Shown piece after piece: positions 1 to 12,109 of a DNA stretch of 12,109 nt (position 1 is the stretch's first letter; the number at the start of each line of letters is the position of its first letter). The translations under genes were made by a program, and so were the position numbers. The notes under the pieces are model-generated. The model ran no database searches, had not been told where the DNA came from, and saw only the letters and a list, made by a program, of their open reading frames with translations. This DNA comes from Pseudomonadota bacterium (lineage in GTDB: Bacteria > Pseudomonadota > Gammaproteobacteria > Steroidobacterales > Steroidobacteraceae), in assembly GCA_003242495.1 (NCBI GenBank), contig QGUO01000061.1, positions 1 through 12,109 on the forward strand. The letters are read 5' to 3'.

Positions 1-2706
<2,706 letters not shown>

Positions 2707-2760
2707 TCACCTATGCAAGGTGTAATCCAATAGTCCTCGTCGCGCGTGCGCAGCGGGCGG

Positions 2761-6918
<4,158 letters not shown>

Positions 6919-6997
6919 CTGGGTCATCCTCGTTCGGACCCGCCGCCACGGCGGCCGGCGTCCAAAGTTAAGAAACGGCTACGAAACCGCTATCAAT

Positions 6998-7029
6998 GCA
7001 GGAACGACCCGATCTTGGGTCCGTTCCGC
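6998..7029 (-). promoter_or_regulatory. Hairpin in the rplL–rpoB spacer, candidate RNase III-type processing site
   Basis: Read on the minus strand, the arms GC-GGAAC and GTTCC-T-GC (7 pairs with a bulged T) plus GACCC/GGGTC (5 pairs, after a bulged G) close a six-base loop AAGATC. No T run follows, so it is not a terminator. It lies directly downstream of the terminator-like stem and about 80 nt before rpoB. E. coli has an RNase III cleavage hairpin in the same spacer after its attenuator; the matching position is the only support for that function here. Confidence 0.5.
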
Positions 7030-7078
7030 AATACAAAAGGGAAAGGCGGCCGCAGACCCGCTCCGCAGCCGCTTTCCC
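7030..7078 (-). terminator. Intrinsic terminator-like stem between rplL and rpoB (probable attenuator)
   Basis: Minus-strand arms GGGAAAG (7072–7078) and CTTTCCC (7039–7045) pair perfectly. After one bulged C the stem continues with CGGCTGC/GCGGCCG, giving about 14 pairs around an 11-base loop. TTTTGTATT follows at once. This is the form of a Rho-independent terminator with a modest U tract. It sits between rplL and rpoB, which have no visible separate promoter. I therefore infer partial termination, lowering polymerase synthesis relative to stalk protein as the E. coli rplL–rpoB attenuator does. Confidence 0.8.
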
Positions 7079-7102
7079 GCACGTCCCTGCTGTTGCCCGT
7101 GT

Positions 7103-7128
7103 GGGACGGCGCCGACAGGCGCCGCCCC
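7103..7128 (-). other. Very stable hairpin just after rplL
   Basis: Eleven consecutive pairs (one T·G) between GGGGCGGCGCC and GGCGCCGTCCC close a TGTC tetraloop, starting 13 nt after the rplL stop codon. The next bases are ACACGGGC with no T run, so intrinsic termination is not supported. A role in protecting the rplL message end or pausing polymerase is possible but only inferred. Confidence 0.6.
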
Positions 7129-7141
7129 GCCACGCAATTCC

Positions 7142-7528
7142 TCACTTGATCTCCGCGCTGGCGCCCGCCTCTTCCAGCTTCTTCTTGATCCCCTCGGCCT
7201 CGTCCTTCGGCACACCTTCCTTCACGGTGGCCGGCGCGCCCTCGACCAGGTCCTTCGCTTCCTTCAGGCCGAGGCCCGTGATCTCGCGAATGACCTTGAT
7301 GACGCCCACCTTGTTCGAGCCGAAGCTGATCAGGGTGACGGTGAACTCGGTCTGCTCCTCCGCGGCGGGGGCGGCGGCGGCACCGGCACCCGGGGCGGCG
7401 GCGGCCACGGCCACCGGCGCAGCGGCGGTCACGCCGAACTTGTCCTCCATCATCTTGACCAGGTCGACGACCTCCAACACGCTCATGTTGGCGATCGCGT
7501 CCAGAATCTCTTCCTTCGTAGCAGCCAT
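7142..7528 (-). CDS. rplL: 50S ribosomal protein L7/L12
   Basis: Flexible stalk protein of the 50S subunit, present as several dimers bound to L10, which recruits translation factors and stimulates their GTPase activity. At 128 aa it is slightly longer than E. coli (121). The N-terminal dimerisation domain (about residues 1–33) is followed by an Ala/Pro/Gly hinge (35–56) and the globular C-terminal domain (61–128) with [20 protein letters not shown] and the usual [11 protein letters not shown] ending. The ATG at 7526–7528 has GAGG 9 nt upstream. It lies 57 nt after rplJ and must share its message. A strong hairpin and an attenuator-like stem follow. The alanine-rich hinge is normal for the family. 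Confidence 0.99.
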   Translation of the reverse strand: MAATKEEILDAIANMSVLEVVDLVKMMEDKFGVTAAAPVAVAAAAPGAGAAAAPAAEEQTEFTVTLISFGSNKVGVIKVIREITGLGLKEAKDLVEGAPATVKEGVPKDEAEGIKKKLEEAGASAEIK

Positions 7529-7578
7529 TGTCTTGATCCTCTGAATGTGTAACCCGTGAATCGGAATGGTCGACGGAC

Positions 7579-7596
7579 CCGCCGGTCAGCCGGCGG
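7579..7596 (-). other. Hairpin with the rplJ stop codon in its loop
   Basis: Minus strand CCGCCGG–CTGA–CCGGCGG is a perfect 7-bp GC stem with a tetraloop that contains the rplJ TGA stop. It overlaps the last L10 codons and the start of the rplJ–rplL spacer. No T run follows. Whether it affects ribosome release or reinitiation at rplL is unknown. Confidence 0.55.
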
Positions 7597-8119
7597 CCGC
7601 CTGCTTCTGGTCCTTGACGGCGGCGATGGTGCGCACCAGCTTGGCGTGCGGCTCGGCGAGCGTGCGCACGAACTTGCTGATGGGCGCCAGCATCACGCCG
7701 GCCAGCATGCCAAGTGCCTGATCGCGCGTCGGCAGGCTCGCCACCTTGTCGAGCTCCTTGCCCGGGAGCGCCGACCCGCCCAGCGACACGACGGTCGGCA
7801 CGAGCTTGTCGTTCTCCTTCGAGAAGGTCTTGACGAGGCGGGCGGCCGCTCCGGGATCGTCCTGCGAGAACGCGAGAAGCAGCGGACCCTTGAGGCTGTC
7901 GGCGATGCACTCGAACGGAGTGCCGACGACTGCCCGGCGGGCCAGCGTGTTTTTCACGACTCGCAAGTAGACTCCGGACGCTCGCGCCTTGGCGCGCAGC
8001 TCGGTGAGCTGCACCACCGACAGGCCGCGATACTCCGCGGCGACCACGGACTGCGCACCTGACGCAACCGCGTTCACCTCGGCGACCAGCGCCTTCTTGT
8101 CTTCGAGTCTGAGCGCCAT
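7586..8119 (-). CDS. rplJ: 50S ribosomal protein L10
   Basis: Base of the ribosomal stalk: the N-terminal domain binds 23S rRNA and the C-terminal helix carries L7/L12 dimers. The L10–L12 complex is also the known autogenous repressor of this operon. The start ATG (8117–8119) gives MALRLEDKKALVAEVN, matches the family N-terminus and has a full AGGAGG four nucleotides upstream at 8124–8129; the frame is open further upstream but that part is leader RNA. The product is 177 aa, near the usual 165–175. The L10 core is recognisable (AAEYRGLSVVQLTELR, VVKNTLARRAV). The C-terminal helix region (KFVRTLAEPHAKLVRTIAAV) is present. rplL follows after 57 nt. Confidence 0.98.
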   Translation of the reverse strand: MALRLEDKKALVAEVNAVASGAQSVVAAEYRGLSVVQLTELRAKARASGVYLRVVKNTLARRAVVGTPFECIADSLKGPLLLAFSQDDPGAAARLVKTFSKENDKLVPTVVSLGGSALPGKELDKVASLPTRDQALGMLAGVMLAPISKFVRTLAEPHAKLVRTIAAVKDQKQAAAG

Positions 8120-8250
8120 AATTCCTCCTGGCGTGAAGAGCGTTAGTACATCGAGCGCGCCTCCAGCACGCTCACCCTCGACGGCGCCCTTCAGCCGGAT
8201 CGGCCCACCCGCCTGGAAAACCGGGCCGGTGCGCCTTCCGATTCGGGTGA

Positions 8251-8328
8251 CACCATCTGCGCAGGCCCACCGGGGAATTAAGGATCCGCGACGCTCACGT
8301 CCGGACCCGCCTGCGGTCTTCGATGATG
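8251..8328 (-). promoter_or_regulatory. L10 leader (autoregulatory element of rplJ–rplL)
   Basis: Minus-strand RNA about 130 nt before rplJ. Outer stem CATCATC/GATGGTG pairs 8322–8328 with 8251–8257. An asymmetric internal loop follows, GAAGAC opposite CA, of kink-turn type. Stem CGCAGGC/GCCTGCG pairs 8309–8315 with 8260–8266. Above it, an apical hairpin (8282–8308: 7 bp, one bulged G, 4 bp, TGAG loop) is followed by single-stranded TTAATTCCC. The order GAAGACCGCAGG … TTAAT … CCTGCG-CA-GATGGTG agrees with my recollection of the E. coli rplJ leader bound by L10–L12. From that family I infer translational repression when free stalk complex accumulates. Position and structure agree, so confidence is high. 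Confidence 0.88.
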
Positions 8329-8367
8329 GGGCTCTTACGCGCGCTCGCGCGCACTCCCCGACGGGAT

Positions 8368-8476
8368 CGCGTGGGCGCAATCCCCTGCATGAGAGATCAA
8401 GAGCCGACCCATCACTTCGCGCTTTCTCCGGGGGCCGCGCGTGAGCGCGACCCCGTACGAGAAATCAAGAAGCCGA
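8368..8476 (-). repeat. Two tandem imperfect copies of a hairpin element in the rplA–rplJ spacer
   Basis: Reading the minus strand, copy A (8476 to 8438) and copy B (8407 to 8368) start 69 nt apart and both begin TCGGCT(T)CTTGAT(T/C)TCTC. Hand alignment gives 33 identical of 41 columns, with 5 substitutions, all transitions, and 3 single-base gaps. Each copy folds: A has a 10-bp stem (8431–8454, TCAC loop) and B a 9-bp stem (8363–8384, CCCA loop). Differences occur in both arms yet pairing is kept. A third, shorter GC hairpin (8337–8354, CGAG loop) follows. No T run and no clear promoter hexamers are seen. The spacer 8120–8505 otherwise holds the L10 leader, and no gene. Confidence 0.7.
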
Positions 8477-8505
8477 AACTTCGACAACCACTACGAGCCG
8501 CCCGC

Positions 8506-9201
8506 TCACAGGGAGAGCGAGGACTGCTCCACCGGCACGCCGGGACCCATGGTGGAGGCGATCGTGATCTTCCTCAGATAGATCCCCTTGGCGGTCGCGG
8601 GCTTGGCTCTTTGCAGGTCCAGCAACAGGGCCCGCAGGTTCTCCTTGAGCTGCTCGGCCTCGAAATCGACCTTGCCGATCGTGCAGTGGACCACGCCGGC
8701 CTTGTCCGAGCGATAGCGAACCTGACCGGCCTTGGCGTTCTTCACGGCGGTCACCACGTCCGGGGTGACCGTGCCGACCTTGGGGTTCGGCATCAGGCCG
8801 CGCGGGCCGAGAATCTGACCGAGCTGGCCGACCACACGCATGGCATCGGGGCTCGCCACCACCACGTCGAAATCGAGCTGGCCCGCCTTGACCTTCTCGG
8901 CCAGGTCCTCGAGGCCCACCAGGTCGGCGCCGGCTTCACGCGCCGCGTCCTGATTCGGGCCCGAGGTGAACACCGCGACGCGCACCGACTTGCCGATGCC
9001 GTGCGGCATCACCGTGGAGCTGCGCACCTGCTGATCGGACTTGGTCGCATCGATGCCGAGATTGACCGCCACGTCGACGGACTCGCGGAACTTGGCGGTG
9101 GCGAACTCCTTGACCAGGGCGATCGCCTCATCGATCGGGTACTGCTTGCCGGGCTCGATCTTCTCCGCCCAGGCCTTCATGCGCTTCGGTACTGCGGCCA
9201 T
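8506..9201 (-). CDS. rplA: 50S ribosomal protein L1
   Basis: L1 stalk protein of the 50S subunit, which contacts and releases deacylated tRNA at the E site. In many bacteria free L1 also represses its own operon. The product is 231 aa (E. coli 234). Start ATG at 9199–9201 ([15 protein letters not shown]) matches the family N-terminus and has GGAGG nine nucleotides upstream inside rplK. Only one base separates the rplK stop (TGA) from this start, so translation is probably coupled. Conserved segments include [34 protein letters not shown] and [16 protein letters not shown] (residues 131–146). The frame upstream to 9267 is open but overlaps rplK and lacks homology. The C-terminus ends at SSLSL, a few residues shorter than E. 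coli. Confidence 0.99.
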   Translation of the reverse strand: MAAVPKRMKAWAEKIEPGKQYPIDEAIALVKEFATAKFRESVDVAVNLGIDATKSDQQVRSSTVMPHGIGKSVRVAVFTSGPNQDAAREAGADLVGLEDLAEKVKAGQLDFDVVVASPDAMRVVGQLGQILGPRGLMPNPKVGTVTPDVVTAVKNAKAGQVRYRSDKAGVVHCTIGKVDFEAEQLKENLRALLLDLQRAKPATAKGIYLRKITIASTMGPGVPVEQSSLSL

Positions 9202-9202
9202 G

Positions 9203-9634
9203 TCACACGCCCTCCACTTCGACGCCCATGCTGCGCGCACTGCCGGCGATGGTGCGCACGGCGGCATCCAGGTCGGCAGCCGTCAGGTCGGGCTGCTTGA
9301 GCTTGGCGATTTCCTCGAGCTGCTGCCGGGTGATGCGACCGACCTTGTTGGTGTTCGGCGCACCGCTGCCCTTCTGGATGCCGAGCGCCTTGGCGATGAG
9401 CACCGACGCCGGCGGCGTCTTCAGGACGAAGGTGAAGCTGCGATCGCTGTAGACGGTGATCACCACCGGAATCGGCAGGCCCTTCTCCAGGTTCTGGGTC
9501 TGGGCATTGAAGGCCTTGCAGAACTCCATGATGTTCACGCCCTGCTGACCGAGGGCCGGACCGACCGGCGGGCTCGGGTTCGCCTGGCCTGCAGGAATCT
9601 GCAGCTTGATGTAGCCAGTGACTTTCTTGGCCAT
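9203..9634 (-). CDS. rplK: 50S ribosomal protein L11
   Basis: Binds the GTPase-associated region of 23S rRNA at the base of the L7/L12 stalk and is needed in E. coli for RelA-dependent stringent signalling. The product is 143 aa (E. coli 142). Start ATG at 9632–9634 gives [16 protein letters not shown] and has GGAGA five nucleotides upstream; another in-frame ATG at 9652 would add six residues unlike the family. The N-terminal domain shows [20 protein letters not shown] (residues 20–39), including the prolines associated with thiopeptide binding. The C-terminal rRNA-binding domain shows [17 protein letters not shown] and ends [17 protein letters not shown] 134-nt spacer with a candidate L1 target separates it from nusG, and rplA follows after one base. 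Confidence 0.99.
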   Translation of the reverse strand: MAKKVTGYIKLQIPAGQANPSPPVGPALGQQGVNIMEFCKAFNAQTQNLEKGLPIPVVITVYSDRSFTFVLKTPPASVLIAKALGIQKGSGAPNTNKVGRITRQQLEEIAKLKQPDLTAADLDAAVRTIAGSARSMGVEVEGV

Positions 9635-9644
9635 GTGTCTCTCC

Positions 9645-9675
9645 GGGTGCAAACGCCGCCGTCAGGCGGCTCCCC
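9645..9675 (-). promoter_or_regulatory. Candidate L1-binding autoregulatory hairpin before rplK
   Basis: Minus strand: GGGG, then GA, a 6-bp stem GCCGCC/GGCGGC with TGAC loop (9655–9670), then GTTTGCA and CCC. The outer GGG/CCC pairs leave an asymmetric internal loop beside the inner stem. It ends just before the rplK ribosome-binding site. L1 represses the L11 operon in E. coli by binding a structured site in this place that imitates its 23S rRNA site. Stem-loop and position are seen; L1 binding is inferred. The rest of the 9635–9768 spacer shows only a small 13-nt inverted repeat at 9738–9750, with no convincing promoter. Confidence 0.65.
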
Positions 9676-9768
9676 ATCGTGTTGAAAACTCGAACTGCGG
9701 GCCCAGCGGGTCCGCCCGGCCTCCGTGGCGAATTGGACGTCCCTGGGACGCAGCCGGAGAAGGCGAGG

Positions 9769-10302
9769 TCAGGCCTTCTCCACCTGACTGAAATCCAGCT
9801 CGACCGGCGTGGACCGTCCGAGAATCTGCACCGCCACCTGCAGGCGGTTCTTCTCGTAGTTGACGGTCTCCACCACGCCGTTGAAATCGTTGAACGGCCC
9901 ATCCGTGACGCGGACCACCTCGCCGGGCTCGAACAGCACCTTGGGCTTGGGCTTGTCCACGCCCTCCTCGACGCGCCGCAGGATGCTCATGGCTTCCTTG
10001 TCGGTGATCGGCGCCGGCTTCTCCGGCGTACCGCCGATGAAGCCGAGGACCTTCGGTACGCTCCTCACCAGGTGCCAGGTGTCCTCGTCCATCTCCATCT
10101 GGACCAGCACGTAGCCGGGGAAGAACTTGCGGTCGCTCTTGCGCTTCTGGCCGTCGCGCATCTCGACCACTTCCTCGGTGGGCACCAGGATCTCACCGAA
10201 CTTGTCTTCGAGTCCCTGCAGCCGCACTCGTTCCTTGAGCGCTTCGGCAACCCGATGCTCGAAGTTCGAATAGGCGTGCACGACGTACCAACGCAAAGCC
10301 AT
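9769..10302 (-). CDS. nusG: Transcription termination/antitermination factor NusG
   Basis: General elongation factor that rides on RNA polymerase, stimulates elongation, and couples it to Rho and to the ribosome. At 177 aa it is close to E. coli (181). The N-terminal NGN domain (about residues 1–110) begins [22 protein letters not shown] and carries the polymerase-contacting [10 protein letters not shown] (60–69) and VLGFIGG (85–91). The KOW domain (about 124–177) begins [19 protein letters not shown]. The ATG at 10300–10302 lies 9 nt after the secE stop; the upstream bases TAGAGAATAAGC give only a weak ribosome-binding site overlapping that stop, so translational coupling to secE is likely. 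It ends with FSQVEKA. No unusual insertions, unlike NusG paralogues such as RfaH. Confidence 0.99.
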   Translation of the reverse strand: MALRWYVVHAYSNFEHRVAEALKERVRLQGLEDKFGEILVPTEEVVEMRDGQKRKSDRKFFPGYVLVQMEMDEDTWHLVRSVPKVLGFIGGTPEKPAPITDKEAMSILRRVEEGVDKPKPKVLFEPGEVVRVTDGPFNDFNGVVETVNYEKNRLQVAVQILGRSTPVELDFSQVEKA

Positions 10303-10311
10303 GCTTATTCT

Positions 10312-10683
10312 CTACCGACCGGTCAGCCAACGCGTCAGCGACGCCAGGATCCAATCGAGCCCCCAGAAGAACAGCCCCATGGCGATCACCATGGCAAACA
10401 CCACGAGGGTGACCTGCATGGTCTCCTGCCGGCTCGGCCATACGACCTTGCGCAACTCGATGCGTGCGCTCTGCACGAACTGGCGGAACGCCCGGCCCTG
10501 GTAGGACTGCAGGCCGATCAATCCGGCCATGGCGAGCGACGCCAGCACGATCAGCCAGCGCAGCCAGATCGGCTGGGCCGCGAGCAGATAGAACGCCGCC
10601 ACGCCTCCGGCCACCACTGCGACCGCACCGACCAGCTTCGCGGTGTCGAGCGCAGTGGGTTCCTGTTGTACCTGTTCGGTCAT
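10312..10683 (-). CDS. secE: Preprotein translocase subunit SecE
   Basis: Essential clamp subunit of the SecYEG channel in the inner membrane. The product is 123 aa with three predicted membrane segments (about residues 17–36, 40–59 and 91–113), the three-helix form of E. coli and relatives (127 aa), not the short single-helix form. The conserved amphipathic segment before the last helix reads RKVVWPSRQET (78–88) and is the part that packs on SecY. Start ATG at 10681–10683 gives MTEQVQQEPTALDTAK; only a weak GGA lies upstream, seven nucleotides away. It begins 31 nt after the tRNA-Trp gene and is followed by nusG after 9 nt, the usual secE–nusG pair. Confidence 0.98.
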   Translation of the reverse strand: MTEQVQQEPTALDTAKLVGAVAVVAGGVAAFYLLAAQPIWLRWLIVLASLAMAGLIGLQSYQGRAFRQFVQSARIELRKVVWPSRQETMQVTLVVFAMVIAMGLFFWGLDWILASLTRWLTGR

Positions 10684-10714
10684 CGATATCCGACCAACGT
10701 GGGCCTGAAAAGCG

Positions 10715-10790
10715 TGGCAGGCCAGGAGGGAATCGAACCCCCAACCTGCGGTTTTGGAGACCGCCGCTCTGCCAATTGAGCTACTGGCCT
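10715..10790 (-). tRNA. trnW: tRNA-Trp (anticodon CCA)
   Basis: A 76-nt cloverleaf with encoded CCA end. The 5' acceptor strand AGGCCAG (10784–10790) pairs with CTGGCCT (10719–10725); discriminator G is at 10718 and CCA at 10715–10717. The D arm contains TAGCTCAATTGGCAGAGC, the anticodon loop reads CTCCAAA with CCA at 10755–10757 (tRNA positions 34–36), and the T arm contains GGTTCGATTCC. The tuf–trnW–secE order is known from many proteobacteria. It probably comes from a shared transcript and is released by processing, since no clear separate promoter is seen. Confidence 0.98.
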
Positions 10791-10844
10791 GTTTACTGAT
10801 TACGCCTGCGGCGCCCGTTCCACGACGGCCTCGATCCGTTCAGC

Positions 10845-10862
10845 GGGCCGCGGGCGCGGCCC
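10845..10862 (-). other. GC-rich hairpin between tuf and tRNA-Trp
   Basis: GGGCCGCG-CC-CGCGGCCC can form seven pairs with a GCCC loop (or eight nominal pairs). It lies 43 nt after the tuf stop. The bases that follow (GCTGAACGG) contain no T run, so it is not a standard intrinsic terminator. It may be a pause, end-protection or processing structure. Nothing else of note was seen in the 115-nt spacer except a 12-nt tandem hexamer, CTGACG twice, at 10875–10886. Confidence 0.45.
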
Positions 10863-10905
10863 CGTCCGATCGACCGTCAGCGTCAGGACGCCGAGGCGAC
10901 ACACC

Positions 10906-12096
10906 TTACTTCAAAATCTTCGACACCACACCGGCGCCGACGGTCCGCCCGCCCTCGCGGATCGCAAAGCGCAGACCCTCTTCCATCGCGATCGGCGCAA
11001 TCAGCTCCACCGACATCCGCACGTTGTCGCCCGGCATCACCATCTCGACGCCCTCGGGCAGCTCCACCGCGCCCGTCACGTCCGTCGTACGGAAGTAAAA
11101 CTGCGGACGATAACCCTTGAAGAACGGCGTGTGACGACCGCCCTCCTCCTTCGTCAGCACGTAAACCTCCGCCTCGAACTTCGTGTGCGGCGTGATCGAA
11201 CCGGGCTTCGCCAGAACCTGACCACGCTCGACGTCCTCGCGCTTCGTACCACGCAGCAGAACGCCAACGTTGTCGCCCGCCTGCCCCTGGTCCAGAAGCT
11301 TGCGGAACATCTCCACGCCCGTGCACGTCGTCTTCGTCGTCTCACGGATCCCGACGATCTCAACCTCGTCGTTCACCTTGATCACGCCGCGCTCGATACG
11401 ACCCGTCACCACCGTGCCGCGGCCAGAAATCGAGAAAACGTCCTCGACCGGCATCAGGAACGTACCGTCCACCGCACGCTCCGGCACCGGAATGTACTTG
11501 TCCATCTCCTCGACAAGCTTCAGCACCGCAGGCACGCCAATCTCGCTCTGGTCGCCCTCCAGCGCCTTCAGCGCCGAGCCCTTCACGATCGGCGTGTCGT
11601 CGCCCGGGAAGTCGTACTTCGACAGCAGCTCCCGAACCTCCATCTCCACCAGCTCGAGCAGCTCCGCATCGTCAACCATGTCCGCCTTGTTCAGGAACAC
11701 CACGATGTACGGAACGCCAACCTGACGCGCCAGCAGAATGTGCTCGCGGGTCTGCGGCATCGGGCCGTCCGCAGCAGACACCACCAGAATCGCACCGTCC
11801 ATCTGCGCCGCACCCGTGATCATGTTCTTCACGTAGTCAGCGTGGCCAGGGCAGTCAACGTGCGCGTAGTGACGCGTGTCCGACGCATACTCAACGTGCG
11901 ACGTCGCAATCGTGATGCCGCGCGCCTTCTCCTCAGGCGCCTTGTCAATCTGATCGTACGCCCGGAACTCACCGCCGTGCCGCTCGGCCATCACCTTCGT
12001 CAACGCCGCCGTCAGCGTCGTCTTGCCATGGTCCACGTGCCCGATCGTGCCTACGTTCACATGCGGCTTGGTCCGCTCAAACTTCTCTTTGGCCAC
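10906..12096 (-). CDS. tuf: Translation elongation factor Tu
   Basis: GTPase that delivers aminoacyl-tRNA to the ribosomal A site. The product is 396 aa, the usual length. The start is GTG at 12094–12096 ([16 protein letters not shown]), as in E. coli tuf genes, with GAGG nine nucleotides upstream. GTP-binding motifs: GHVDHGKT (19–26), RGITI (59–63), DCPGH (81–85, with the catalytic histidine H85), NKAD (136–139) and SAL (174–176). Domains II and III follow, with [13 protein letters not shown] and [20 protein letters not shown], ending [10 protein letters not shown]. Alanine and threonine codons are nearly all GCG and ACG in the first half, whereas rpoB uses a mixture with GCC and ACC. Many gammaproteobacteria carry a second tuf copy near rpsJ, but that cannot be judged here. 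The promoter lies outside the window. Confidence 0.99.
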   Translation of the reverse strand: MAKEKFERTKPHVNVGTIGHVDHGKTTLTAALTKVMAERHGGEFRAYDQIDKAPEEKARGITIATSHVEYASDTRHYAHVDCPGHADYVKNMITGAAQMDGAILVVSAADGPMPQTREHILLARQVGVPYIVVFLNKADMVDDAELLELVEMEVRELLSKYDFPGDDTPIVKGSALKALEGDQSEIGVPAVLKLVEEMDKYIPVPERAVDGTFLMPVEDVFSISGRGTVVTGRIERGVIKVNDEVEIVGIRETTKTTCTGVEMFRKLLDQGQAGDNVGVLLRGTKREDVERGQVLAKPGSITPHTKFEAEVYVLTKEEGGRHTPFFKGYRPQFYFRTTDVTGAVELPEGVEMVMPGDNVRMSVELIAPIAMEEGLRFAIREGGRTVGAGVVSKILK

Positions 12097-12109
12097 AGCG
12101 GCATTCCTC
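12097..12109 (-). promoter_or_regulatory. Ribosome-binding site of tuf
   Basis: Minus strand GAGGAATGCCGCT precedes the GTG start. GAGG at 12106–12109 is nine nucleotides from it. An ATG at 12102–12104 lies between the two but is out of frame with EF-Tu and sits too close to the GAGG, so the GTG is the supported start. Confidence 0.75.

Noticed and set aside
8120..8380. Open extension upstream of rplJ that would add 87 residues to L10
   Set aside because: L10 homology begins at 8119, where a full AGGAGG sits just upstream, and the extension covers the L10 leader RNA.
8120..8505. A promoter for rplJ–rplL in the rplA–rplJ spacer
   Set aside because: E. coli has one in this position, but although TTGAT-like hexamers occur in both repeat copies, no acceptable -10 element lies 16–18 nt downstream, so none is annotated.
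9202..9267. Upstream in-frame start for rplA at 9267
   Set aside because: The extra 22 residues overlap rplK, have no L1 similarity, and the start at 9201 has its own GGAGG.
9738..9750. Inverted repeat CGTCCCTGGGACG as an operator in the nusG–rplK spacer
   Set aside because: It is only 13 nt in GC-rich sequence, with no promoter elements nearby; chance cannot be excluded.
10845..10862. Intrinsic terminator after tuf
   Set aside because: The stem is strong but is followed by GCTGAACGG without a T tract.
10875..10886. Tandem hexamer CTGACG twice after tuf
   Set aside because: Two short units are too little to call a functional repeat.

Overview
The window is a contiguous piece of the conserved bacterial tuf–secE–nusG–ribosomal protein–RNA polymerase cluster. 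Every gene lies on the minus strand, so transcription runs from right to left: tuf (EF-Tu), tRNA-Trp(CCA), secE, nusG, rplK (L11), rplA (L1), rplJ (L10), rplL (L7/L12), rpoB and the first 900 codons of rpoC, which runs off the left edge. The host looks like a high-GC gammaproteobacterium. The first 900 residues of RpoC follow E. coli numbering exactly at the landmarks checked. NusG and three-helix SecE are of proteobacterial type. RpoB (about 1385 aa) carries lineage insertions that, from memory, resemble those of Xanthomonadales and relatives. Genus cannot be decided by eye.

Right part (about 9635–12109): tuf starts with GTG and is followed by tRNA-Trp, the membrane translocase subunit SecE and the elongation factor NusG. 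Middle (about 7142–9634): two ribosomal-protein pairs. rplK and rplA form the L11 operon; a hairpin just before rplK has the form expected of an L1 autoregulatory target. rplJ and rplL encode the ribosomal stalk; the 386-nt spacer before rplJ holds a well-formed L10 leader (8251–8328) and, further upstream, two tandem imperfect copies of a hairpin element (8368–8476) for which I know no precedent. Left part (1–7141): the beta and beta' subunits of RNA polymerase. They are preceded by a 223-nt spacer with three successive hairpins, one of which is a good intrinsic terminator and probably the rplL–rpoB attenuator.

Together the genes supply the transcription and translation machinery: the stalk and factor-binding proteins of the 50S subunit, the elongation factor that docks there, the polymerase core, and NusG. 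The internal RNA structures are where stalk proteins, L11/L1 and polymerase can be made in different amounts from one transcription direction.

I found no mobile element, CRISPR array, defence system or unknown protein gene. The very long open frames on the plus strand are codon-bias shadows. The most notable items are non-coding: the duplicated hairpin before the L10 leader, a hairpin whose loop contains the rplJ stop codon, a spacer segment after tRNA-Trp that could pair with the tRNA acceptor strand, and the contrasting codon choice of tuf.
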